Source: a bacterium BMS3Bbin07
GTDB lineage: Bacteria; Nitrospirota; Thermodesulfovibrionia; Thermodesulfovibrionales; JdFR-85
Length of the DNA stretch: 9,703 nt
Direction: 5' to 3'
NCBI GenBank assembly: GCA_002898135.1
Contig: BDTQ01000174.1
Coordinates: forward strand, 1-9,703
The translations under genes and the position numbers were made by a program. Shown here in pieces: positions 1 to 5,795 of this stretch (its first letter is position 1; every line of letters begins with the position of its first letter). Below the pieces are notes generated by a model. The model searched no databases and was not told where the DNA came from. It saw only the letters and a program-made list of their open reading frames with translations.

Positions 1-154
1 CCTCATTTACTGTTATACCGGCCGTGGTATGGGGGACATGCAGATAACAGACACCCTCCTGAAACCCTGCCTCCTCAACGAGTCTCTCTATCTCCGAGGT
101 AATATCAATGAACTCAACCCTTGCCCCTGTCTTTACATTTACATGTTTTATCAT
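1..154 (-). CDS. YjbQ/UPF0047 family protein, N-terminal part (runs off left edge)
   Basis: About 51 codons of the N-terminus are visible on the minus strand, starting at the ATG at 154-152. The peptide includes a V-E-F-I-D-I-T segment and the motif HVPHTTAGITVNE, which is the hallmark of the small YjbQ/UPF0047 family (usually about 130-140 aa). Members have been reported to have thiamine-phosphate synthase side activity, but their physiological role is unsettled. The start is well supported: a GGAG ribosome binding site lies 8 bases upstream inside the end of lpxK, and the lpxK stop and this start overlap by one base (TAATG). Translational coupling with lpxK is therefore likely. The C-terminal half, with the remaining metal-binding residues, lies outside the window, so integrity cannot be judged. 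Confidence 0.85.
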   Translation of the reverse strand, partial: MIKHVNVKTGARVEFIDITSEIERLVEEAGFQEGVCYLHVPHTTAGITVNE

Positions 155-1155
155 TACCGGATCTCCGGGCCAAGCCCTTTGAATATGATATCATAAAACT
201 CGCTGCTATTTACCTCAAGAGATATTTTCACGGCCAGGATATCCCTCAACTCTGTGTCTGACAGCAATCCCCTGAGTTTCACCATATCCTTTTCAGTTGT
301 GACAATAATCTCAGCCCGCGCTTCCCGAACCCTTTTTATTATCTTTTTAATATCCCTGCCACTGTAGCAGTGGTGGTCTTTAAAGGCCTTGTGCCCAACA
401 ACAGATGCGCCGAGTTCGCCAGGCACTTTCAGAAACTGTCCCGGATTGCCGATGCCCGAGAAGGCAAACACCCTCTTGTCTTTCAGCACATCAGTCGAAA
501 TGGCCTTGCCATCAAGTGCAACAAGCCCCTCAACCCGATAATCCGCATAAAAAACAGGGGCTTTTTCATTATACTTCCTGATGGTTTTCTCCAGCTCGTC
601 TTCTTTCTTCCTTGTCTTGTTGATTATAATGATATCCGCCCTCTTCATCTCGGCAATCGGTTCTCTCAGTCTCCCCAGAGGGATCATCCTTCCGTTTCCA
701 AAGGGATTGGTAGCATCAACAATGAGTATATCTATATCCCTGTGCAACCTCCAGTGCTGAAATCCGTCATCCAGGATAAATACATCCCTGTTGCTGGCTA
801 TGAGCCCCGCCCTGTACCGGTTTGAGTCCTTTATCACCCAGGCGCCCTTAAGCCGCTCAGCCATCAGGATTGCCTCATCCCCTGCCTCAGACCATGAGGC
901 AAGCAGTCTGTCACCCTTGCTGACTATTACAGAGCCTCTTCCATTACCCTTATAACCCCTTGTGAGGATACAGGGCCTGAGATTTCTGTTGATGGCCTCC
1001 CTGGCAATGGCTATTGCCGCCGGGGTCTTGCCCGTGCCTCCAACTGTGAGGTTACCAACGCTCACGACCCTTCCTTCAAGCCTCTTCCGTACCGAAAGCC
1101 TGTGCTTCCTGTGCAGGGAGTATCCCAGATAATAAAGGTATTCAAGGGATGTCAT
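154..1155 (-). CDS. lpxK: Tetraacyldisaccharide 4'-kinase LpxK
   Basis: LpxK phosphorylates the 4' position of the tetraacyl disaccharide-1-phosphate to make lipid IVA, at the cytoplasmic face of the inner membrane. The 333 aa length is normal for the family. Visible landmarks are an N-terminal Y/L-rich amphipathic anchor (residues 1-20), a Walker A motif GGTGKTP (39-45) within SVGNLTVGG, LTRGYKG (64-70), GDEA (92-95), DDGFQH (129-134) with the catalytic-region acidic residues, PLGRLREP (159-166), and a late TTEKDMVKL motif. An in-frame TAG directly precedes the ATG, so the start cannot lie further upstream. No Shine-Dalgarno sequence is visible before it, and a TATAAT box on the minus strand (1164-1159) ends only 3 bases before the ATG. 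It overlaps the downstream YjbQ-family gene by one base and diverges from the rnf operon. The gene confirms a Gram-negative envelope. Confidence 0.95.
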   Translation of the reverse strand: MTSLEYLYYLGYSLHRKHRLSVRKRLEGRVVSVGNLTVGGTGKTPAAIAIAREAINRNLRPCILTRGYKGNGRGSVIVSKGDRLLASWSEAGDEAILMAERLKGAWVIKDSNRYRAGLIASNRDVFILDDGFQHWRLHRDIDILIVDATNPFGNGRMIPLGRLREPIAEMKRADIIIINKTRKKEDELEKTIRKYNEKAPVFYADYRVEGLVALDGKAISTDVLKDKRVFAFSGIGNPGQFLKVPGELGASVVGHKAFKDHHCYSGRDIKKIIKRVREARAEIIVTTEKDMVKLRGLLSDTELRDILAVKISLEVNSSEFYDIIFKGLGPEIR

Positions 1156-1271
1156 CTAATTATAATACACTATTCAACAGCATGCCGGCCCAATGGAAAT
1201 GGGGACAACCAACAGGCATATGCAGGGTGTTGACTCCTAAAATACAGGATGGCCAAGATACTCACTAAAAG

Positions 1272-1284
1272 ATTATCTGATAAT
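1272..1284. repeat. 13-base perfect palindrome upstream of the rnf promoter
   Basis: ATTATC-T-GATAAT is a perfect 6-1-6 inverted repeat, ending 6 bases before the -35 box of the predicted rnfC promoter. This is a plausible place for an activator or repressor site. GATAAT/ATTATC half-sites resemble Fur-type half-sites, although the arrangement is not a full Fur box. A near copy (11 of 13 bases) lies upstream of rnfB at 5742-5754. The AT-rich context makes chance occurrence possible. Confidence 0.35.
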
Positions 1285-1290
1285 TATATC

Positions 1291-1320
1291 TTGACATATC
1301 CAGTCATTAAATGTTATTAA
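1291..1320 (+). promoter_or_regulatory. Sigma-70-type promoter for the rnf operon
   Basis: A consensus -35 TTGACA (1291-1296) is followed after 18 bases by TATTAA (1315-1320), which matches the -10 consensus at 4 of 6 positions. Transcription would start near 1327, leaving a leader of roughly 34 bases before rnfC. This is the best promoter in the 205-base divergent region and points into rnfC. A weaker TTGACT (1230-1235) has no good -10 partner. Confidence 0.6.
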
Positions 1321-1330
1321 TTATACGTTT

Positions 1331-1349
1331 TTTAACCCCATCGGTTAAA
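1331..1349. promoter_or_regulatory. Leader palindrome before the rnfC ribosome binding site
   Basis: TTTAACC (1331-1337) and GGTTAAA (1343-1349) form a perfect 7-base inverted repeat around CCATC. It lies between the predicted transcription start and the AGGAGG site at 1351-1356. It could be an operator or a small 5' leader hairpin affecting ribosome access. It is not a terminator, as no T-tract follows. Confidence 0.35.
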
Positions 1350-1360
1350 TAGGAGGATCA

Positions 1361-2668
1361 ATGGCACTTCTAACTTTTAAGGGCGGAGTTCATCCCCCGG
1401 ACCACAAGGAATTATCCTCAGGCGTTCCCGTAAAAGAGGCCTCTCCACCTTCACAGGTTCTTATTCAACTGAGTCAGCATATAGGCGCACCCTGTAAATG
1501 TACAGTACAGATAGGTCAGGAGGTCAAGAAGGGCGACTTGATCGGAGAACCTACCGCCTTTGTCTCGGCTCCTGTTCATGCTTCTGTCTCCGGCAAGGTG
1601 GTTGCCCTGATGGACGCACCAAATGCAATGGGGAAAATGGTACCTGCCGTTGTAATAGACAACAACGGCAAAGAGGAATGGACCCAGCTCAGGGATAACC
1701 CCGACTATATGAAACTCACTCCGGAAGAATTAAAGGAAAAGGTAAAGGATGCCGGGATTGTGGGTATGGGTGGCGCCACGTTCCCCACCCATGTAAAGCT
1801 CTCTCCCCCAAAGGAAAAACCCATTGATGTAGCCATAATAAACGGGGCGGAATGTGAACCCTACCTGACGGCAGACCACAGGATGATGGTGGAGACACCC
1901 TCAGAGATAATTGAAGGCCTGAAGATTATCATGAAGGTCCTGGGGGTAAGCAAGGGTTATGTGGGGATCGAAAACAACAAACCCGACGCCATAGCAAAGA
2001 TGAAAGAGGTCTCTTCAGGTGAAACAAACATAGAGGTAGTGGCCCTCGAGGTTAAATACCCTCAGGGCGCAGAGAAGATGCTGATAAAGGCCATCACAGA
2101 CAGGGATGTACCGGCCGGTGGCCTGCCAATGGATGTTGGCGTGGTTGTCCAGAATGTCGGCACTGCCCTTGCCGTATTTGAGGCCTGCCGTTATGGCAAA
2201 CCCCTTATTGAGCGGGTGGTAACCGTTACAGGGCTTGGGGTGAAGAGCCCCGGCAACCTCAGGGCAAGAGTCGGCACACCCGTAAGGGAATTGATTGAAG
2301 CATGCGGTGGTTTCAATAATAGCCCTGCAAAGGTTATACTTGGAGGCCCGATGATGGGATTTGCCCAGTATACAATCGATGTGCCTGTTGCAAAGGGGAC
2401 ATCAGGTGTTCTGGTCATGTCTGAAGAGGAACATAGCACTTCAGACAAGTACGGCCCCTGTATAAGGTGCGGCAGCTGTATTGATGTCTGTCCTATGGGC
2501 CTTATGCCGTCCATGCTCAGCATATTGTCTGAGAAAGGCTTTTATGAGGAGACAAAGGGATACAACCTCCTTGACTGTTTTGAGTGCGGAACCTGCACCT
2601 ATGTCTGTCCATCAAAAAGGCCTATTGTTCAGTTTATCAGGCTTTCAAAATCACTGATTAAGAGATAA
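1361..2668 (+). CDS. rnfC: Rnf complex subunit RnfC (NADH-side iron-sulfur flavoprotein)
   Basis: RnfC is the peripheral cytoplasmic subunit that exchanges electrons with NAD+/NADH. The 435 aa length matches the compact form found in anaerobes; enterobacterial proteins have a long C-terminal tail. Landmarks are the N-terminal GGVHPPDHK (8-16), a barrel-sandwich segment with GQEVKKGDLIGEP (52-64), the glycine-rich flavin/NADH loop GIVGMGGATFPTHVKL (132-147), NGAECEPYLTADHR (161-174), KYPQGAEKMLI (232-242), and two C-terminal [4Fe-4S] motifs: C367/C370/C373/C377 and C406/C409/C412/C416, the last cysteine of each followed by Pro. The start has a perfect AGGAGG at 1351-1356, 4 bases upstream. It is first in rnfCDGEAB and separated from rnfD by a 114-base gap holding a structured repeat. 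One oddity is PCKC (44-47), where the family commonly has Pro after PCK. Confidence 0.96.
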   Translation: MALLTFKGGVHPPDHKELSSGVPVKEASPPSQVLIQLSQHIGAPCKCTVQIGQEVKKGDLIGEPTAFVSAPVHASVSGKVVALMDAPNAMGKMVPAVVIDNNGKEEWTQLRDNPDYMKLTPEELKEKVKDAGIVGMGGATFPTHVKLSPPKEKPIDVAIINGAECEPYLTADHRMMVETPSEIIEGLKIIMKVLGVSKGYVGIENNKPDAIAKMKEVSSGETNIEVVALEVKYPQGAEKMLIKAITDRDVPAGGLPMDVGVVVQNVGTALAVFEACRYGKPLIERVVTVTGLGVKSPGNLRARVGTPVRELIEACGGFNNSPAKVILGGPMMGFAQYTIDVPVAKGTSGVLVMSEEEHSTSDKYGPCIRCGSCIDVCPMGLMPSMLSILSEKGFYEETKGYNLLDCFECGTCTYVCPSKRPIVQFIRLSKSLIKR

Positions 2669-2675
2669 AAGAATC

Positions 2676-2741
2676 CATTGGTCACCTGATTTCCTGTCAG
2701 CGGTTAGCATATGAAGCTAATTTAATTACAGATGACCAATG
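2676..2741. repeat. Inverted repeat with nested hairpin between rnfC and rnfD
   Basis: CATTGGTCACCTG (2676-2688) and CAGATGACCAATG (2729-2741) are inverted copies matching at 12 of 13 positions, including 9 perfect outer bases. The 40-base loop contains a second perfect inverted repeat, TTAGC (2704-2708) and GCTAA (2716-2720). No T-tract follows, so a rho-independent terminator is unlikely. Possible roles are an mRNA processing or stability element between cistrons, or a small dispersed intergenic repeat. It begins 8 bases after the rnfC stop. Confidence 0.55.
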
Positions 2742-2760
2742 ATAACTGACTAACGACTAA
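2733..2760. repeat. Four consecutive degenerate heptamers (TGACYAA-like)
   Basis: The 28 bases split exactly into TGACCAA, TGATAAC, TGACTAA and CGACTAA, a degenerate 7-base tandem array. The first unit is part of the right arm of the surrounding inverted repeat, whose left arm holds its complement TTGGTCA. The 7-base period places stop codons in more than one frame. It ends 7 bases before the rnfD ribosome binding site (AAAGGAG, 2768-2774). Confidence 0.55.
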
Positions 2761-2782
2761 ATTTTATAAAGGAGCTGATAGC

Positions 2783-3793
2783 ATGGCAGTGGCAAAGAAA
2801 GATCAGGCATTGATAGTAACTGTTAGTCCTCACATCAGAAACGATGAGACGGTCAGCAGGATTATGTGGACAGTAAGTCTCAGCCTGTTGCCAGCCTTTG
2901 TATCCGGGGTGTATTTCTTTGGTCCAAGGGCACTTTATGTAACCGCATTGTGTATAATCGGGTCTTTTTTCAGTGAGTGGCTGGTAGAGAAGATGACCGG
3001 CAAGGAGATAACAATCAGAGACGGAAGTGCCTTTCTGACAGGCCTGCTCCTGGGAATGAACCTGCCGTCCAGTGCCCCTTTCTACATTCCCCTGGTGAGC
3101 TCCTTTGTGGCAGTAGCTATAACCAAACAGCTATTCGGGGGACTTGGTTACAACATATTTAACCCCGCGCTTATAGGCCGTGCCTTTGCCCTTATCACCT
3201 GGCCAAGGGCAATGACAACATGGCTCGAACCGACAGCTGCTTTTGTAGGGCTTGATGCAAAAACGACCGCAACCCCCCTTGCAATCCTGAAGGAAGGAGG
3301 GATGCAAAAAGTAATCGAGATATTTGGTGACAAGATGAACCTCTATACAGACCTGTTAATCGGTCACAGGGCAGGCTCTCTCGGGGAAACATCTGTGATT
3401 GCACTCCTTATCGGCGGGGCCTTTCTGATTTACAAGAGATACATCACCTGGCACATACCACTTTCCTTCCTCGCGACAGTAGCTCTTATGGCATGGATAT
3501 TCGGAGGCAGAGAGGGATTCTTTACCGGAGACCCCATACTCCATCTCCTAAGCGGTGGGTTGATGCTCGGAGCCATCTTCATGGCCACTGATTATGTAAC
3601 ATGTCCCTCCACGAGGATCGGACAGATAATTTTTGGTATTGGCTGCGGATTACTTACAATCCTGATAAGGTTAAAGGCAGGATATCCAGAGGGTGTAATG
3701 TTTGCCATACTCCTGATGAACTGTTTTTCTCCATTGATTGACAGAAACATGAAGTCAAAGGTGTTTGGACTTGCAAAGGAGGCCCAAAAATGA
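2783..3793 (+). CDS. rnfD: Rnf complex membrane subunit RnfD (covalent FMN)
   Basis: RnfD is an integral inner-membrane subunit, related to NqrB, that carries a covalently bound FMN and takes part in ion translocation. The 336 aa protein is mostly hydrophobic helices. Landmarks are DGSAFLTGLLLGMNLP (80-95), NIFNPALIGRAFALITWP (124-141), the flavinylation motif DAKTTATPL (158-166), which predicts FMN on Thr164, and the C-terminal block LLSGGLMLGAIFMATDYVT with NCFSPLIDR. The ATG has AAAGGAG 8 bases upstream. The stop overlaps the rnfG start (ATGA, 3790-3793), so the two are translationally coupled. Thr164 should be modified by an ApbE-type flavin transferase, which is not encoded in this window. 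Confidence 0.95.
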   Translation: MAVAKKDQALIVTVSPHIRNDETVSRIMWTVSLSLLPAFVSGVYFFGPRALYVTALCIIGSFFSEWLVEKMTGKEITIRDGSAFLTGLLLGMNLPSSAPFYIPLVSSFVAVAITKQLFGGLGYNIFNPALIGRAFALITWPRAMTTWLEPTAAFVGLDAKTTATPLAILKEGGMQKVIEIFGDKMNLYTDLLIGHRAGSLGETSVIALLIGGAFLIYKRYITWHIPLSFLATVALMAWIFGGREGFFTGDPILHLLSGGLMLGAIFMATDYVTCPSTRIGQIIFGIGCGLLTILIRLKAGYPEGVMFAILLMNCFSPLIDRNMKSKVFGLAKEAQK

Positions 3794-4458
3794 CCTTTAA
3801 GGAGATTCTTAAGATAACCATGAACCTTGTGGTATTATATCTTGCAGGTGGCCTCTTGCTGGCCGCTGTATATGCAAAAACGTCCCCAATCATCTTTAAG
3901 AAGAACGAACAGGAGAAGAAAGAGGCCCTGCAGAAGATGATACCGGAGGCCGACGTTATCGAGAAACTGGGTGACTGGTACCCCCATGAAAAACATGCAG
4001 AGTACTTTGTGGCAAAGAAGTGCGGGGAACTGAAGATAAAAAAGATTAAGGATGAAGAGACCGGCAAGGTGAAAGAGGAAAAGGAGTGTATCAATCCACG
4101 CCCGATTGGATACATCGTTCAGACCTTTGGGAAGGGCTATTCAAGTTACATAAATATCCTTTTCTCTGTTGATAATAAATTCAGGGTACAGAAGATAGAC
4201 ATCCTTCACCATGCCGAGACACCTGGTCTGGGAGATGAAATAGTGCTTGATTACTTCAAAAATCGTTTTAAGGGTAAAGACATTGAACATCTCAAGGTCT
4301 TAAAGACAGAGACTACCGAATATATCCAGGCCATTACCGGAGCAACCATTTCATCAAGAGCTGTTGCTGAAGACGGTATAAGAAACGGGCTGGAGTTTTT
4401 AGAAAAAGCCCTGAAAGGAGAGGTGAAGCATGAGCCATCAGCATCAAGAGAAGGTTAG
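3790..4458 (+). CDS. rnfG: Rnf complex subunit RnfG (covalent FMN, outward-facing)
   Basis: RnfG has one N-terminal membrane anchor (about residues 10-30) and a soluble FMN-binding domain on the periplasmic side. It relays electrons within the complex. Landmarks are HAETPGLGDEI (141-151) and the flavinylation motif TGATISS (183-189), predicting FMN on Thr186. The length of 222 aa is normal. Between VAKK and the conserved GYIV...G-YSS segment there is a highly charged Lys/Glu insert (about 78-104) flanked by the only two cysteines, C78 and C100; a short RnfG such as that of E. coli lacks this insert in my recollection. The start overlaps the rnfD stop by 4 bases. The 3' end overlaps the rnfE start by 29 bases. 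Confidence 0.94.
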   Translation: MTFKEILKITMNLVVLYLAGGLLLAAVYAKTSPIIFKKNEQEKKEALQKMIPEADVIEKLGDWYPHEKHAEYFVAKKCGELKIKKIKDEETGKVKEEKECINPRPIGYIVQTFGKGYSSYINILFSVDNKFRVQKIDILHHAETPGLGDEIVLDYFKNRFKGKDIEHLKVLKTETTEYIQAITGATISSRAVAEDGIRNGLEFLEKALKGEVKHEPSASREG

Positions 4459-5074
4459 TTACTGGGCATTAGTCAAGAATGGAATAATCAAGGAAAACAC
4501 CATCTTCAGGCTTGTCATCAGCCTTTGTCCAGCTATAGCCGTTACCAACAGCGTAAAGAACGGTTTTTTACTGGGCGCTGCCGTGGTATTTGTTCAGGCC
4601 ATGGTTAACTCAACAGTAGCCCTTCTGAGAAACTTTATCCATCCCAGGATCAGGATCCCGATATTCATGCTCATCATCTCAGGCTGGGTTACAGTCGTTG
4701 ATATGCTTATGGCCGCCTATGCACGGTCTACATACAAGGAGATAGGGCTCTACATCCAGATAATCGTCGCCTTTGCCTCCATCCTTGCCCGTGCTGAGGT
4801 GTTTGCAAGTAAAAACAAGGTTGGGGCATCCTTTTTTGACGGATTGGGTTCAGGCCTTGGCTTTCTCGTAGCCCTTGTTACCATCAGTTTCTTCAGAGAA
4901 CTTTTGGGTAAAGGCACACTTATTGGATATACCATAGTGCCGGTTAAACCCATGCTTATCATGATCCTGCCGGCAGGTGGTTTTCTGGTAACAGGTCTGC
5001 TGATGGGATTCTTCAACTGGATTGATATGAGGTTCTACGGCGGAAAGGGTGCAGGAGGCGCCGGAGGACACTGA
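4430..5074 (+). CDS. rnfE: Rnf complex membrane subunit RnfE, variant lacking one [2Fe-2S] cysteine
   Basis: RnfE (NqrD family) is a six-helix membrane protein forming a pseudo-twofold pair with RnfA, sharing a [2Fe-2S] centre in the membrane. The 214 aa length is normal. Recognisable segments are SLCPAIAVTN (31-40), RIRIPIFMLII (73-83), ARAEVFASKN (120-129) and FFRELLGKGTL. The first cluster cysteine is present (C33). The second, within the family's usual TNC-x4-RAE block, is replaced: the sequence reads AFASILARAE, with Ala116 (codon GCC, 4775-4777) at the cysteine position. C33 is the only cysteine in the protein. The ATG is preceded by a good AAAGGAG (4414-4420) and lies 29 bases inside rnfG. 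The C-terminus is a short Gly/Ala-rich tail. Confidence 0.93.
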   Translation: MSHQHQEKVSYWALVKNGIIKENTIFRLVISLCPAIAVTNSVKNGFLLGAAVVFVQAMVNSTVALLRNFIHPRIRIPIFMLIISGWVTVVDMLMAAYARSTYKEIGLYIQIIVAFASILARAEVFASKNKVGASFFDGLGSGLGFLVALVTISFFRELLGKGTLIGYTIVPVKPMLIMILPAGGFLVTGLLMGFFNWIDMRFYGGKGAGGAGGH

Positions 5075-5114
5075 TTTGATTTCCCGTTTGTCTTAATGAC
5101 AATTTCAGTATTTC

Positions 5115-5119
5115 GGAGG
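5115..5119 (+). promoter_or_regulatory. Ribosome binding site choosing the rnfA start
   Basis: GGAGG at 5115-5119 lies before two adjacent ATG codons. It is 2 bases from the first (5122), which is too close for normal initiation, and 5 bases from the second (5125). The second ATG is therefore the preferred start; the proteins differ by one methionine. Confidence 0.6.
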
Positions 5120-5124
5120 ATATG

Positions 5125-5718
5125 ATGGAAAAGGAATTTTTAAAGCTTTTTGAGCTGTTTATAGCAGCCTCGGTCATAAATAATTTTGTCTTTACAAGGT
5201 TTCTCGGTCTCTGTATCTTCTTTGGTGTTTCAAAGAAGATGGAGACGGCAATCGGGATGAGCATAACATTTACAGCGGTTATGGTTATTTCTGCAGCATT
5301 GAGTTGGCTTGTCTTCTTCTACATAATGATTCCCCTTGAGATTACGTTCCTGAAGATAGTTATTTTTATAGGAATTGTTGCTGCCTTTGTTCAGGCATCA
5401 GATACAATAATGAGGAAGATAAGTCCGGGACTCTACTACAAGTTAGGTGTTTATCTTGCACTTATCGCAACTAACTGTATCATTATTGCAGTTCCCCTGA
5501 TAAACGCCGGAGAAAAGCATACCTTTATCGAGAGTCTTGTGTTCGGTCTTGGCTCCGGAATAGGTTTTGGTCTGGCGCTGACCATAATGGCAAGTATCCG
5601 CGAAAAGCTTGAGCTTGCAGATGTGCCGAGGCCCTTCAGGGGCATGCCGATTGCCTGGGTTACTACAGCTTTGATAGCACTGGCATTTACAGGTTTTTCA
5701 GGACTGATAACGCTATAA
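5125..5718 (+). CDS. rnfA: Rnf complex membrane subunit RnfA
   Basis: RnfA (NqrE family) is a six-helix inner-membrane subunit that pairs with RnfE around the membrane [2Fe-2S] centre. The 197 aa length is normal. Numbered from the start at 5125, landmarks are NNFVFTRFLGLC (19-30), GVSKKMETAIGM (34-45), ALIATNC (112-118), SIREKLELADVPRPFRG and the C-terminal FTGFSGLITL. Both family cysteines are present: C30 in FLGLC and C118 in TNC. This contrasts with its partner RnfE, which has lost the equivalent of C118. An alternative start at 5122 adds one Met. It is separated from rnfE by about 50 bases with no visible promoter, and from rnfB by 77 bases with an AT-rich palindrome. Confidence 0.95.
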   Translation: MEKEFLKLFELFIAASVINNFVFTRFLGLCIFFGVSKKMETAIGMSITFTAVMVISAALSWLVFFYIMIPLEITFLKIVIFIGIVAAFVQASDTIMRKISPGLYYKLGVYLALIATNCIIIAVPLINAGEKHTFIESLVFGLGSGIGFGLALTIMASIREKLELADVPRPFRGMPIAWVTTALIALAFTGFSGLITL

Positions 5719-5741
5719 CACAATTAGAGAGAGAAGACTGA

Positions 5742-5754
5742 ATTATATTATAAT
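5742..5754. promoter_or_regulatory. 13-base palindrome with perfect -10-like box upstream of rnfB
   Basis: ATTATA-T-TATAAT is a perfect 6-1-6 palindrome in the rnfA-rnfB gap. Its right arm (5749-5754) is a consensus -10 TATAAT on the plus strand. No convincing -35 box lies 16-19 bases upstream, so a second promoter for rnfB is possible but weak. It matches the palindrome at 1272-1284 in 11 of 13 bases. It may be a protein-binding site, or simply AT-rich sequence. Confidence 0.3.
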
Positions 5755-5795
5755 ACCCTAAAGACTGATGACCTGAATGACGGAGGTATTAGAGG

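Noticed and set aside
1..154. Thiamine (TPP) riboswitch near the YjbQ-family gene
   Set aside because: The gene starts inside the end of lpxK, leaving no leader for a riboswitch, and no TPP-box sequence is seen.
370..825. 151-codon open frame on the plus strand inside lpxK
   Set aside because: It lies opposite the well-supported lpxK, shows no recognisable motif and has no ribosome binding site.
1230..1260. TTGACT box as an alternative rnf promoter
   Set aside because: No acceptable -10 sequence lies 16-19 bases downstream, and the TTGACA-N18-TATTAA promoter at 1291-1320 is better.
2676..2741. Rho-independent terminator after rnfC
   Set aside because: The inverted repeat has a 40-base loop, only moderate GC and no T-tract, and the rnf genes continue directly after it.
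3654..4115. 153-codon minus-strand open frame across rnfD and rnfG
   Set aside because: It spans two clear rnf genes in antisense, is rich in Ser/Phe as expected for the complement of membrane and Lys-rich coding sequence, and matches no family I know.
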